Part shown: positions 13,681 to 27,002 of the stretch, one piece after another | Layout: the number at the start of each line of letters is the position of its first letter | Position numbering within the stretch: the first letter of the stretch is position 1 | From: Nymphaea colorata | Lineage: Eukaryota; Streptophyta; Magnoliopsida; Nymphaeales; Nymphaeaceae | Reading direction: 5' to 3' | NCBI RefSeq assembly: GCF_008831285.2 | Contig: NC_045139.1 | Span: 14,738,354-14,802,353, forward strand | Length of the DNA: 64,000 nucleotides | Program-made: the position numbers and the translations under genes | Notes under the pieces: model-generated | Told to the model about the DNA's origin: nothing | Database searches by the model: none | Seen by the model: only the letters and a program-made list of their open reading frames with translations

Positions 13681-15000
13681 TCCAGTAGACATTTTTGAAA
13701 AATTTCAGGGCATCTATTTACATGTACCAATAAATACAACAAAAAATAAAAAAAATGAAAGGAAAAAAGATTAGGTACTATTCTGTGGCGCTTTTCTCAT
13801 GATAAAAATGTGACATTTGCAAATGATTGAACTTTTCTAAATATCCGTTTTCCAGTTGGTATCATATTGGAGAAGCAAAAACGCATTTTGATGAACGCAT
13901 GCAAGCCTAATCGCATTCACCATTACAAGAAATATATGATTCATGGAGAAGCAAAAACGCAACTCCGCGTATGAGTCCATCAGCAAAATGAGTTGTTAAT
14001 GAAGATATATATCTGGCTGAGGTACATGAAATTTGGCAAAAATGACGGGTTGTAAACGGCTCTTGTTTTATCAACAACAATAAAGTCAGGGATGGTCACA
14101 AAATTATTTTCTAGCAGTAGAATCTGCAGCCTTAATCATGAGAGCACTTGGGACAGATGCGTCTTAAGATGATTTTTTTTTTCTTAAGTATATGTGCACA
14201 ATTGTTTATTTTGCTTTAGAGAAACCGTTTTTAATATAATAGTTTCATGCTTCATTAGGATTAATAGCAGATATTGTAAATAATAATAATAAAAAAACAA
14301 CAACAACAAAAGAATTTTTGAAGTATCTGCAGAAAGGAACTGCGGTAAAGCAAGAAATTTAAGTTGAAATGAAAATTTTTTGGCTGAGAGTTGATGAAGG
14401 CACGTATATGTAAATTTGTATATGCTTGCAAATCAAATTTCTGTTTTCTGAAGTTCTCCAAATTCCTTGTCAAATGAGCCCACAAAATCGTTCTCTTTTT
14501 TTCGCCTGGCACAAAGATTTTCACGAGAAAGACGGATTGGCGGTACGCCTGAAGACGTCCTCCCCTCCTACTATTTTGGCACATCTCCTCACCACTCAGA
14601 CCGGTTCAGAGGTTTGTGACCCGACCCGCACCTGACACAGACCCTGATCTCACTCTGACTCATCTGATATTGTTCAAAATTTTCTGATCACGACGTCGTT
14701 TCAGGAATAAGCTCAGACTTGCGTCATCACACCAGCAACTATGGTTGGTTGATCATCACTCGTGATCTTGTTTTTAAATGAATCTAAATTTTTTTGGATC
14801 CAGAGTGTTCAATATGGGATGTCCAAGGGCCGGGTGGTTCGGATTTCTGATGGATGGATCTGGACCGGAAGTAAAAAGCAGGTATGCATAGACGTGAATC
14901 CTTACCTACTTAAAAACCCATGCAGGTGTTGAGGTTCTTTATTTTTTCTTCAGCCCTCCATTGATCACCTCTTTACCCAATGCATTTTCCCCCCTCCATC

Positions 15001-15216
15001 GAAACAATGTGTGAGCGAGAGATCAGAGTCCTTTAAAGCGTGACTTAGAGACCAAAGAAAGGCACGGAGTGAAGATCTTAGAGAGAGGGAGAGAAAGATT
15101 AGATTCTCTCAGGGCAAGGAGCTCTGTTGTCTCAGAGAGCGAAACGAGAGGTTTGATTCTTAGAGGGAAGAAGCTGGGTAGTTCTATCCCACAAAGAAAG
15201 AGAGAGCAGAAGGATA
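15001..15216 (+). promoter_or_regulatory. YUCCA 5' leader, purine-rich
   Basis: GA-rich transcribed-strand leader directly before the YUCCA start codon, with repeated gagagag motifs. It includes one TGTCTC string at 15128-15133, the core of an auxin response element; a single six-base match is weak evidence for auxin control. Leader status is inferred from position and composition. Confidence 0.4.
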
Positions 15217-17560
15217 ATGGAGAACTGCAGTGAGAACGACCACCCATCAGAGCATATCCAGCAAAACCCACAAACGTTCTCAAAATTATATCCAACCTAC
15301 CACAACCTTCATCATCGCCTCCTCCGCCGCCGCCTCCGAGTCTACGTAAAGGGCCCCATCATCGTCGGAGCCGGTCCCGCTGGCCTGGCCACAGCCGCCT
15401 GCCTCCGCCACCGCGGCCTCCCCTCCCTACTCCTCGAGAAGGAGGACAGCATCGCCTCTCTCTGGCGTCATCACACCTACGACCGCCTCAAGCTTCACCT
15501 CCCCAAGCGCTTCTGCCACCTCCCTTTCATGCCCTTCCCCTCCGATTTCCCCACCTACCCGTCCAGGGACCAGTTCCTCTGTTACCTGGACGCCTACGCC
15601 CGTCGCTTCAGCCTCCGACCCCGCTTCCGGCAGCGCGTTGAGTCCGCCTTCTTCGACGTCGCGGCCGGCCTCTGGCGGGTGGCGGTCATGGGAGGCCAAC
15701 TGGAGTACCTGTGCAGGTGGCTGGTGGTTGCCACCGGTGAGAATGCCGAGCCCGCCGTGCCGGATTTAGCCGGGCTGGAGGCCTACGGGGGGAGGGTGGT
15801 GCACTCCAGCTGCTACCGGAATGGCGGCGGACTGCAGCAGAAGAACGTGCTGGTTGTTGGGTGCGGCAATTCCGGGATGGAGGTGTGCTTGGACCTGTGT
15901 GAGCACGGTGCCAAGCCTTACATGGTGGTCAGAAGCGGCGTAAGTCTTTTTCCTAGCAAATTTAATTACAATCTAAACAATTACTTTGATGCGTGCAGAG
16001 TTCTTATGCATTAACAATAAAAGCTGCATTCACCTAATGAGAATGACTCGTGATGATCAAACATGCATGTATAATAGTACAAGCATTCTAATATTAACGT
16101 CGACATTGTTGAGCATCACTGTAAACTTTATTTTTTCAATTAATGCGGTTCTTTTGAGTATCACGGCTATTGTCGGTTTAATCTTTATTTTAAATTACAT
16201 CGACTGTGGATTGAAGTTCCTTCTTGGTGTCATGTAGGTTCATGTGTTACCAAGGGATATGTTTGGAATTTCGACATTTGGGGTGGCCACGGGACTGCTG
16301 CGATGGCTGCCATTGAGAGTAGTAGACCTGATCTTGGTGTTTTTAGCAGAGAGATTAGTGGGTGACACCCAAAAATTTGGTCTGAGAAGGCCACATATGG
16401 GTCCAATGGAACTGAAGAACAAAACTGGAAAGACTCCTGTATTAGATGCAGGGGCCATATCTATGATCAAGAATGGAAAGATCAAGGCCTCTCTCTCTCT
16501 CTCTCTCTCGCTGTGCATCTTTTCCAGTTCTTGTCTGCTCATATGAGACCTTTGGGAATCCCTTCCTTGGCAATCTGCCTGTTATTTTAGTTCTTTTACT
16601 TTGGGTAATTTTGAGTTGCGTTTGGTAGTTCCCTGCATTGGAATCCACTAGAAAGTGTCTTCTAGCTAGTGGTTTCATTCATGTTCATGTCTCGCCTTTT
16701 TCACTGGATTTCAACTGATGTTGGTACTTAAGGGGATTATTATAAAGTACTCGAATCATATAAGCCATCATATCATTGTAGGCTACACTTTAGTTGGTGA
16801 TTTTGGAGGCTTCACATACATCATGCCCTATCACGTTCTAGATTTCCCTTTTCTAAAAACATGTGTTTGGTGATTTATGGATTTTGCTTTTGTTTGTCTG
16901 CTGCAGGTCGTGCCTGAAATTGACTCATTGACCTGCGATGGCGCTAAATTTGTTGATGGAAAAGAAGTCGAATTCCACTCTATTATTCTAGCAACTGGAT
17001 ATAAAACCAATTTCTCCTCTTGGCTAAAGGTCAGTGTCATATAATCGCCCCTCATCTCGATATTTTCAAGCACATAATTTGATTTCTTAATACGACTGAA
17101 CATTTAGTAGCCGAAATCAATGTTTCAAATATCTTTTAGCAGTTAACCAAAACAAACCTATCGTTGTCAATGTCTACCAACATAAAATTCTTGATCTTAC
17201 TCTTAAAGTTTGCAGCTGAATTTTATCCTTGGAGAGAGAGAGAGAGAGGTCGTTTTGCAAGTTTTTTCCATGTATTAAATTTTCACTATTGCCTACTATC
17301 TTTGCTGCCCATGAATTATCTTCAGTTTCATAACATTTTACTTTATGCATTTTGAACAGGACCCTGGTTCCCTCTCAGAGAATGGCAAGTTCAAGTCCCC
17401 ATTTCCTCATAGTTGGAAAGGAGCGGATGGTTTATACTTCGTTGGTTTTGCTGGAAAAGGCCTGGTGGGTGCTGCAACGGATGCGGAGAGAACAGCAGCA
17501 GACATAAAAAGGCAATGGGGAAACTCTGAACGAGAACAACCATTTCTTGCTGTACAATGA
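15217..17560 (+). CDS. YUCCA flavin-containing monooxygenase (auxin biosynthesis)
   Basis: Converts indole-3-pyruvate to indole-3-acetic acid using FAD and NADPH. Exons 15217-15939, 16238-16486, 16907-17029 and 17360-17560 join in phase to 431 residues, near the usual YUC length once a 45-residue basic N-terminal extension is allowed for. Motifs: FAD-binding GAGPAG (51-56), ATGENAE (172-178), NADPH-binding GCGNSG (215-220), [15 protein letters not shown] at the exon 1/2 join, [17 protein letters not shown], and LATGYKTN (352-359). The four-exon layout and the first intron position match YUC1/YUC4-type genes. Exon 1 is strikingly GC-rich compared with its introns. Intron 2 has no GT donor: the only frame-keeping donor is GC at 16487, straight into a CT microsatellite (16489-16509). 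Splicing efficiency there is uncertain, so the gene could be impaired. Confidence 0.9.
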
Positions 17561-18223
17561 TAAACCTCATGAATGCATGAAACCACATGAGGGGATTGAA
17601 TGTTAAGTTCGCAAGAAGCTTATGCATCGCTATCGCTTTGTGGCAAAAGGAGAAAACAACTTGGACACTTATATGGACTGTGGAATAGCTTTTCGATTGT
17701 TGGGATCACGGGCAATCTGTAGGTGGCAGGAAGAAGAGACTATGCGTTAATCGGCTAAGATCTTGATGCATAATAACTTTGCCGATAAGATGACGCTTAT
17801 ATAATAACTGGAAATATGAGTTAATTCGAAGCACTTAACATCCGAAGGTCTCGACTAACGAGAAGCTAACTTTAAATTCCTTGCTCAACAACAAGGAGTC
17901 TAACTAAGATCTCCATCTTCAGATCAAATGCAATGATTACAATATTGTAATTCTTGCACCTTTGGAATAAGAGTCTAAAGATCCTGTATCGCGTTAGATA
18001 TCAAGCACCTAAAGTTGAATCTCACTAGATTGGATGCCTGACAAAACATAGGAGATCAGCCAAGCTTTTTGTGTTGTTTCGTCGTTGTTTTGTACGTCCC
18101 ATTGGGTTTTTAATTTGGTCTAAATTTCAAAAGAAGATTCACAAGAACATTGTCACGTTCCACATGCAAGTACAAAACATACCACCCCAGTTTGGATTGT
18201 CCTAACAGTTTACAAAGTTTGTT

Positions 18224-18281
<58 letters not shown>

Positions 18282-20104
18282 CAGTCAAGGAATTGCACGT
18301 AGTAGATACCACATACAATCTCCTGTCTCTCTCTCTTAATCCTTGTAAAGAACAAATTCTCACGACGTTACTTGTCAATCATTTCCTGGACAAGATAGGC
18401 TGACAGCTTTGAATATTTGAATAAGATGACAGAACTACCCGCTTAGAGTTGCTCTCTGGATGAGGTTTTATATCGAGATGGATCAAGGTATCTCTCTCCT
18501 TTTGAGAATATCGAACTTCAAGGATGTAATGATCCGACCCATAGTAGGCTCAAGCCCTTGGTTTGAGGGATTTGAATTCACCCTTTATTAGCTTTGGTTC
18601 CAGTTAAAAAAAAAAAAAAGGCTATGAAGCGTCACAACAAACCACTTTAACAACTCATTTTATAAATTCTTTGTACAAATGAATGCGTTTGAGTCGGCAT
18701 ATCTAATACCGTAAACACGAGATCTGCCCCACACTAGTGAACCATACCTAAATCCAGATCCAGTTAGCACTGAATCTATTGATATCAATATATTGTTGGG
18801 ATAAATTGATAATAATTGAATATGGCTATGGCCATAATAGAATCCAAGGGGTCTGGTTCCCCTTCTGAGAAAAAAGTGTGAGTTTAATTGCTTTTTTTTT
18901 TTTTTTTTCGAGTTCCATTGTTTATGGCATTATAGTATTTTTCGCAACACCTTCTTTCTGGTTTCTGCATCACACACTCTTTTCGTATGTTTTTTCAAAA
19001 AATTTAACTAGTAAAGCTCGTAAACATAAGGATGTCAATTACTAATCCGATTTCAATTTAACTTAGTCACATTTGGTAAGAAATGTCCAGATTCGATTAC
19101 TAATCATATTCAGACGCACCATGAAGTTTTGTAAATAAATCTGAAATTGAGTCTAATATCATTGTGAAATCCGCTACAATCACAACCTAACTACATATTA
19201 ATGTCACTACGTGTTAGTCATTTTCACAAATGACATTTATAACGGATTTCAAATCCATATTCAAACAAGATTCAGATTAAGTCCAATCCACGTAAAATTC
19301 TAAATCTGGTTTCCACGTGAATCTACCAACCGGGCCTAAAGTCCTAGTTTTGACGAGTCCAAATGGCTCTCTGGGTCTTCCCTTGCAGTCTACTGTCCTT
19401 TTCCGACTTTTCGCACCTCTTCTGGCGGGTGAGTGAGAACCGTTCGGAACTACATCTGACCAATGACGTGCTGTCGTACTCCGCGGATAGCCAATCAAAA
19501 GAGACCCATGAGCGTCCTGTTGTTTGGTTGAATGACCGCCAAGCTATTTTCCTCTTCCAATATGACAGTTACATCCCCGGTGGATAATTTTGACCGGGTC
19601 CATTCTGCAAACTACATGGATACGGAGACCCATGAGACCCGCTATCCGAAATCAAACCCTACCACATTTGGATCGGGTCGAGCTCATGTCATGATCGGCC
19701 CGGATCTTCTGGGGTGACGTAAAGGGGAATGGTACGCATGTGAATAAGCTGTACTTTCCCGCCGCTGATTTGCGTATTACGGACGGATTTGGAATATGCA
19801 GGGTCTGAACGTAAAGCCACGCAAGCTTCTGCCCCTTCCGTCTCGGAGCTCTCTTGGTGCACGCGCGTTGACTCGTACCGTCTGGGAGATCTAAGATCTG
19901 CCGTCCATCAGACAAAGGACGCTTGCATTTATTGGCTGTGATTTACCCGTACCCTCGAGGGGCTGGTTTTGGGGAAGTGCATGCCGTTGGCCCGGTCCGT
20001 GTGCAGAATTGGATCCTGTTCGTTCTCGTATCCAATTCCAGGGAAGGTTGTAGATTCGAACCAGAAATGTGCTTAGAGATTTTTGGCAACGAGAATAATA
20101 ACAA

Positions 20105-20335
20105 ATTATGTTATAAATTTGCTAGGCAAATTCATGAAATAATATAATATAGTGCTTTAGGGATCTGTTTTAAATTTTTGAGGTAAATTCATGAAACAGT
20201 TTGATACTAGTCCCACTATCATTATGTTATAAATTTGCTTTACAGATTAAGGCAAATTCGTGAAATAATATATTATAGTGCTTTAGGAATATGCTTTAAA
20301 TTTTTGAGGTAAATTCACGAAACAGGTCCCATTAT
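20105..20335. repeat. 116-bp tandem duplication, two copies
   Basis: attatgttataaatttgct begins at 20105 and at 20221. Both copies continue with a gcaaattc(a/g)tgaaataata part, tagtgctttagg and taaatttttgaggtaaattc. Identity is high with small indels. Non-coding. Confidence 0.75.
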
Positions 20336-20949
20336 CAAACTAAAGCCATAAAATGTTCACTTGAAATGAAAGTAAAGCCACTGAATAATAATTTTATAAA
20401 ATTTCATTTAGGCTATATAAAAATTTCAAAAATTTATATTTGACCATTGTTAAAATAATAATTCGGCTTTTCTTATGAAAATTTTTTGGCTCTGCCCTTG
20501 ATTGAGTGTATCGTATATAACACTACTAGAGAGAACTAAAATGTTATTACTCAATGGGTGACACTATCTTAATGTAAAATATTTGATGATTAATGATATT
20601 GACTATAAAAAGTGAACATAATCAAGCGACGATATCTTAATATAGAATAAGATCTATGATATATTAATTTCATTCTCTCTAATGTCCAGTTCGACAGTGG
20701 ACGACAAATTCACATCACTTGTTGAATATGATATATGGTCTGTTTGTGATCCTGAGATGCAAAAGGCATGCAAAGCTTATTATTAGTGCTGAATTGTCTC
20801 ATCGGCCAGTTGAGGTTCAGTCATCAACAGCTAACTATTAAAGTTTGTGTGCGTCTCACCAATCATTCAAAACAATTGTTAGAGTTGGCAGGGATCTAAG
20901 TTATCACGTCACTTTAGTATACAAAACAAACAAAACTTTTGCTTTGTCT

Positions 20950-21150
20950 CATTTCGTGGAACTGCGCATCAACTTTGGAAAACACTTGAAAACCAGCTAA
21001 CTGCAATATTATATTTAAGTTCATTGTCTTGTTTCTTACCAAAAAGCAAGACTATGATTTAAGAAATGAACGGGATACCACTTCTAGATTTTCTCTTTTC
21101 TTTAATTATGAAGCGATCAAGCTATTGATTTTCGTGTCATGGTGGAGCTA
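20950..21150. repeat. Local duplication, copy 1 (partner 22460-22670)
   Basis: Landmarks shared in the same order with 22460-22670 are tggaactgc(g/a)catcaact, ctaactgcaatat, caagactatgat and gaaatgaa. Separation is about 1.5 kb in direct orientation. Nothing in either copy looks coding. Confidence 0.55.
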
Positions 21151-22459
21151 CATATGGGCCAAGTTGGACTGTGTTTGTGTCCTTCCCAGTGGCAGAGCCA
21201 AAAGAAAAATTGGAGGTCGGGGCACATAATTAATTGATTTTCATTTGGCCAAAATATTCCGATGGATATGATTTACATAGTTTATTTAACAAATGATGAT
21301 CAATGGATGACATCACTTCAATATATATGTAGAAAGGAAGCTCAAAACTATAAAATCAGCTATGATTTTGTTGTTCGAAGAAAAAAAAAATCCAAATCAT
21401 GATTTGTGACCACAAGTTACATATCGGATCCTTGTATAGTACTAGATCAAGTGACATGACTTGCATCTAATTAATATAGGTAGGAAAAGGCACATGAGAT
21501 TTTGGGGAACACCGCTCACTAGTCTCTTTAGGACCGGACCCATTTGGCATTAGCAACAGCATGTTCAACATGCCTCTTGTTCTATAGATCTACTCTAATT
21601 TCTCTATAGATCTACTCTAATTTCTGAAACAGATTCATGAAACACTCACATATTGTTCCTAATACTAGAAATACTCCTTAATTTCTTAATCGAACCAAGC
21701 TTTAACTTTGGCAAATCTGAGACAGATTAATTTACATTTCCTAACTGGGAACAACCGACTTTGTCCATGCCAATTACTTCAATGAGTGCATTGATGGAGA
21801 TCCATTAATGGGAAACGGATTCAGTTGAATCTGAACTAAGCACAGTTGCAGTACCGCTATCAAATGATAAAGAAACTTCAATCCAAAGTATATATAATAA
21901 AGGGGAACATGTCAACGTGTTACTAATTATACAAACAAACCAACTGCATGCGTGGAGTTTCTCTATACCTGCAAAACCAAATATTAGGATACCAGAATTA
22001 TTGCGTCTGAAGGTCCATCTCTCAACTTCACCCTTCACAATGTAAACCTTATGATTTTTTTAAGCTGAAAATATCAGAAGAGATACATTAGAGTGCGTCT
22101 CCTTTTGGCATAAACTAGTAAGGTTGTTGCCTAACTCTCAACTTTCCTATTGGAACAAACAAAAAAGAGAAAAGAAGAAGACCTGTAAAAACTTTTGAAT
22201 ATGAATGATCATCCCGATTTTACGTCGGATTCCAGCGTGGGCAGCTAATGCGCATCATTTATTCATTGATATCTGGGTATCATTAGCTCTTCAATTTTAC
22301 GGCGCAGAGGACGTGCTTGTTCACGTTTGTCTCATTAGGCCATTGAAGTTAATAAAATTTTCAGATCAAACCAATCATGTCAAAGAAATGTGTTATTATT
22401 TAATTAAAAATTAGGTAAGATAAAAATTGAACTATAAAGTAGTCAAAGCAAGCATAAGT

Positions 22460-22670
22460 TGGGCACTCAATGGAACTGCACATCAACTGAGGAAACTACT
22501 TGGAAACCACCTAACTGCAATATATATATATATATATAGTAACTTAATGAGCATGTTTCCTGCTGAAACTCAAGACTATGATATGAGAAATGAAGGAGAT
22601 GACTAGAATTATTTTCGCTTTTCTTCGGCCATATAAGCGAAGCGGCTGATTTTTATATCACCATGAAGAT
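22460..22670. repeat. Local duplication, copy 2 (partner 20950-21150)
   Basis: Direct-orientation partner of the block at 20.95 kb. This copy has gained a (TA)n run at 22521-22538 where the partner has only ttatattta. Confidence 0.55.
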
Positions 22671-23324
22671 ATCTTTGCTTTCAATTCCAGAATCCTCAAT
22701 GTAAAATATATGGCGGCAGTGGTGCTGCTGCGTATGACCGGCGAAAGTGGTTGAGAGAAGCGTAACCTAAGTTGGAAGGGATTTGTTTGGAGCTTCCACT
22801 GAGCCCTCCCTCGCTACTGATTCCTTGCAGTGAAAAGGCAAGAGAAAGGACAAGCAATCAAGCTATCATTTCAATGGCCAACTAAGTTGCTTTAAGGTTC
22901 TTTAAACTTTTTCCTGCAAATTCTCTGTGCTAGCTAGCCGCAGTTCAGATTCTAGCTGCGCCCCACTACTTCATGGGTTGCAGGTGCCACCTTGGGGTCA
23001 TAAGTTTTCATGAACTTCAAAAATCCAAAGCAGGTGATGAACATAAAAGCAGGTGATGAAGATAACTTCGGGATTTATGAAATCATATGCTTATATCCAA
23101 ACAGAAACCGTGCTAGGCTGAGGTCTAAAAACAACAGTAACCTATGTTGAACGATCGATCTACTTATTCCAATTGAATGGTGCATGCGTCAAATTAACTA
23201 AACTGCTTTTCCTTTAACCTGATTCCTATCAACGAAGATGAAAAAGAGAAAATATTGCTGTAATGAGCTCTGATAGTTTAATCTAAACAGAAGGTAAAGT
23301 TACATATACTATACTGAACAACAG

Positions 23325-23660
23325 ACCCTATTCGAATCCGATATACTCTTAACCTTGTCCACTTGTTTCGATTATTCATATATACATATTTGAATTAAGA
23401 TTTAAACATGAATTAATAAAAGTCAAGTCAAACCCTAATTAGAATCTGAATCCGACTCAAATCCAATTTTTATATCAAAATTTCAAATTTTGAACCATAT
23501 CCGAGCTTAGAGCATTGGATATAAGATATTTGTTTAAAGCTAAATATGATCTGAATTTGTATCGATTTGATATATATATATATATATATATATTTCCAAA
23601 TCCGATTCAATTTTTTAATTCGATACTATTTTTTTTCATATCTGATTTTTTCGGAGGCAG
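23325..23660. repeat. Dispersed AT-rich repeat, copy 2
   Basis: Collinear with 13215-13680 (ggat/cgatatactcttaac, aaattttgaac, agagcattggatataa). It contains an inserted (TA)n run at 23573-23592. Confidence 0.55.
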
Positions 23661-26600
23661 TGGGCTTCCGACTTGCTTTCTTAAGTGTGCGATGCAGTGC
23701 ATCAATTCTTTTATGTCTGTACATATAATTTTTTTTCCTAATAAAAGGTTGGAGACTATCTTTCAGCATACTTCTTTGTAGCTACCGACTAGAAAAGGAG
23801 ATCTGAAATTGTGAAGAAAATAGACGTTACAAAACACAAATGCAGTTCGTGAAAGTACTTTTGTTAAGAAATTATATGTCTATCTTTTGGTATGGTTTAA
23901 ATTGCTGTTTTTCTAAGTATATTTTTACATTTTCCATTAATCATGAAGCTGTCTGTTTGTAAATTCTTTTCTAAATCGGCCAGCTATATGTAATTTCTCA
24001 AATTCAGTTGACTGATTATTCCTGAACTACTCTTCATCCTTTTACTTTAATCTGTCATACTAATTGAATCTGCTTCCGTCACTAAGAGCTACTGCTCGAA
24101 GTGGATTAATCAGTAATATGAAAGAAAATCTGCATATATCTTTTTAGATACACACAAGCATGTGGCAATTGATTCTCTTTTAGATCTGATAATGGTTGAA
24201 CGATCAACCACGATCAAATTTATCTTGTCAACTACAATGGTCGTGACGAAGTTTCTCCCTTCTTGGAAAGGCTAGATCTAGTTTTCATGTCCTCCACAAT
24301 CCACAAGCTAAGGGAACATGTGAAACAAACACAAGAGTCAAACAATCTATGAAGAAATTAACTAGTAATTGAAGGTTTTTGTAGTTCACCATTTAAACAG
24401 TAGCAATGTCGAGGAAACAACTAAAAGCCAAGGGAACATCTGAAACTGTCACCACTCGAATTGATATCATGAGTTCACCCAAGTCCCGAAGCAACCCATA
24501 ACCTTAGAGGCATATGAGAATGGTTTCGGCTTTGGTTTTTCCTGTACTAAACATTAAACAAAATGTAGACTACACAAATTAAAGAGTAATATAGAAAGGA
24601 CTTCAACAAATTAATCCCAAGATTATTTTTTTTTTTTCGAACACAAATATTAAGATATTGCGAAACTTATTAAACTGTGATACCGTTGAATCCACTTCCC
24701 GTCAACCGCCATGACCTAGTAAAAGAATAAACTCAGTTGAAAAGGACTGCAATCTTTCCGTCCTTGGAATTCAAGAACACCGAGTCAAAGTCTCTCTCTC
24801 TCTCTTTTGAGGCTTTTGATAGCACATCATGTATCAAACTTTGCCTTTTATTTCCCTTAAACTTGATAGGGACTTATTGTCGATGGCCGCCTTTGACCTT
24901 CCTTCTTATTTCATGTCTTTAATGGTTCTTTCCCCGAATTGTTCTTATTTCATGCATGTGATGGCGTAGACGGTACACCTCCACCCTGTCTTCCAACCGA
25001 AAACCTCTTTTGGAGTCAATCCATCCATGTGCATCGCCTCGTGCTTTGAATTTTGAGAACGTCTTTGTGATCTTAGATTTGGAATTCTCCGTGTTCTCGC
25101 TCTCGACTTCCAAACAGGGTCCGCGTGGTCGGTCAAGTACCTCCATCGCAAGTTAACTAGTTGCCTCTAAGGGGTGACCAAGTCAGACGCCTGGGTCAGA
25201 CCAGTCTACTTGGCTGAACCAGGTCAGTCTATCCACAAGGAGAAGCAGTAATTAAGGATGCACAACCTAGGGCTTGACCCACTGACCGCCTGAGTTTGAA
25301 CAACCTTGACTCAGCTAGCCATGTCAATGGAGACGTAAAATGTATTGGGTAAAATCTGGATCTGATTATTCACAGGATTCGGATCTGCTATGTAGTTTGA
25401 TAAGTAGATGTGAACCCGGGTTTGGTGTCTCACTAGGAACGAATAAAGATACAACCGACTACATATATATATATATATCAGACCATGGTACTTACAACTA
25501 AATTCAGTATCTTAATCCGAGTTTAAATTCAAATCCAAATATGTATTGTCCTATTGTGTTTGAATTTCTTAAATTTCGAACCCGACCCAAATCCAAACTG
25601 TTTTCCATCCCTACTCGTACTCGCCCCAGATGTCACTTGGGTATGCTTAAGATTTTCTTCAAAAAGAAAAAGATATTTCAGCCAATTGCAGTTGAAATTA
25701 ATCACGATAAAACTCCAACATTTTCCCATTGCTCTCAAATGCTCGGAAATACCGAACATATTTTCCCACATTAGAATCCAAAAAACTATTATTAATGTAT
25801 ATATATATATATATATTTTGGTAAGGTACTACAAATGGGGTCTAGCAAAATTAGGTTCCAAAACACCTTTTCTTTTAAAGAAAATAAATTTTATTTGAAT
25901 ATTAAAAAGGACACATACATGAAGGCAGAGGCGCCTTATTCCAAGTCCTCACTGGCACCAAATTTACTATGTGAGGCAGGGACAGATGGCATAAGAAGGC
26001 AAGGTTGCATGCGCCACATACAGCACCCGAACACGGCCCACGTACAGCACCCGAACACGCACAAGCCAGCCTCAAAGATTTTGTGATCCACAAAAATGTG
26101 GAGAACAATAGGATTACGAAGCAGTCTATATGTTTCCCTATCAACACAGAATATGCTGTCATGTGAAATATAGAAATATAATTTTTTTCCTCGGGTTTTG
26201 GTTTTTCTTTTTTGAGTTTATAAGCTTATTATTATAATAACAGGATGGATTGATCTCCAACTTAGCAACACAGTTTTTGAACTATGAGTTTACTTAATCC
26301 TTCATTAAACATGATTTAACTTGTACCTCTTCTCTCACTAGCGCGCTTTCCATGTTATGGAACTAACAAGGGAAAGCATGTTCCCGCCTTCAATCGGAGG
26401 GACATTGTGATTATTTTCAATCCATAACATATGGTCTTTTGTTAGGGGCCATAACATATAAACTGCTATCCCTTGAAAAGGAAGACTCATATGTCATTTG
26501 CCCACTGGGGACGTCCGTGGTTAGGTGTGGTTTCCATGGGACATACGCCCCGCAGGGCTCACCCTCTAAATGTTAATTTACTATTGAAATTTCTGTAAAC

Positions 26601-27002
26601 TTGTGTCCAGTTATATGAAATAGCCCCACGAAACTGCTAAACCCGATTCGGGCTCGATAAACACATCCTTTCTTTTCTGTTGCGGAAGCGCCGGGATTCG
26701 GCATGCTCGCCTGAAAGTTAATGAAATGATCAATAAACACACCGGAGTAAGGAGACATGATAGACCCACGTTAACGTTACCATGTAAATATGAAAGTTAA
26801 TGAAATGATCAATAAACCCACCGGAGTAACGAGACATGATAGACCCAATTTAACGTTACCATGTAAATATTGTACTATGGTAATATCATCCCCGTCATCA
26901 AAGTCATAAGAAAAGTATAGAAATCTTCCAACTATTGTTGACATGCATTCTCCACACAATCCAAGCATCACGCAAACATTGTTCGATTAATGTCCTTAAA
27001 AA

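Larger units (their letters stand above)
11980..15000. other. Gene-poor AT-rich region upstream of YUCCA
   Basis: No recognisable gene. It holds a 13-bp perfect inverted repeat at 12111-12161, a TA run near 12323-12338, and one copy of a dispersed repeat at 13215-13680. The last few hundred bases before 15000 should contain the YUCCA promoter, but I see no clear TATA box. Confidence 0.55.
17561..24900. other. Gene-poor region between YUCCA and the tandem duplication
   Basis: No gene recognised. It holds microsatellites at 18222-18274 ((CT)n then (AT)n), 22521-22538 and 23573-23592 ((TA)n), a 116-bp tandem duplication at 20105, a pair of similar blocks near 20.95 and 22.46 kb, and a dispersed repeat copy at 23325. 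A stretch near 19.3-20.0 kb is less AT-rich, with frames up to 87 codons that resemble nothing I know. Confidence 0.55.

Noticed and set aside
15427-15699. Minus-strand frame inside YUCCA exon 1
   Set aside because: Shadow frame caused by GC-rich codons of YUCCA; no motif of its own.
18110-18355. Frame with Ile-Tyr and Arg-Glu repeats
   Set aside because: Translation of the (AT)n and (CT)n microsatellites at 18222-18274.
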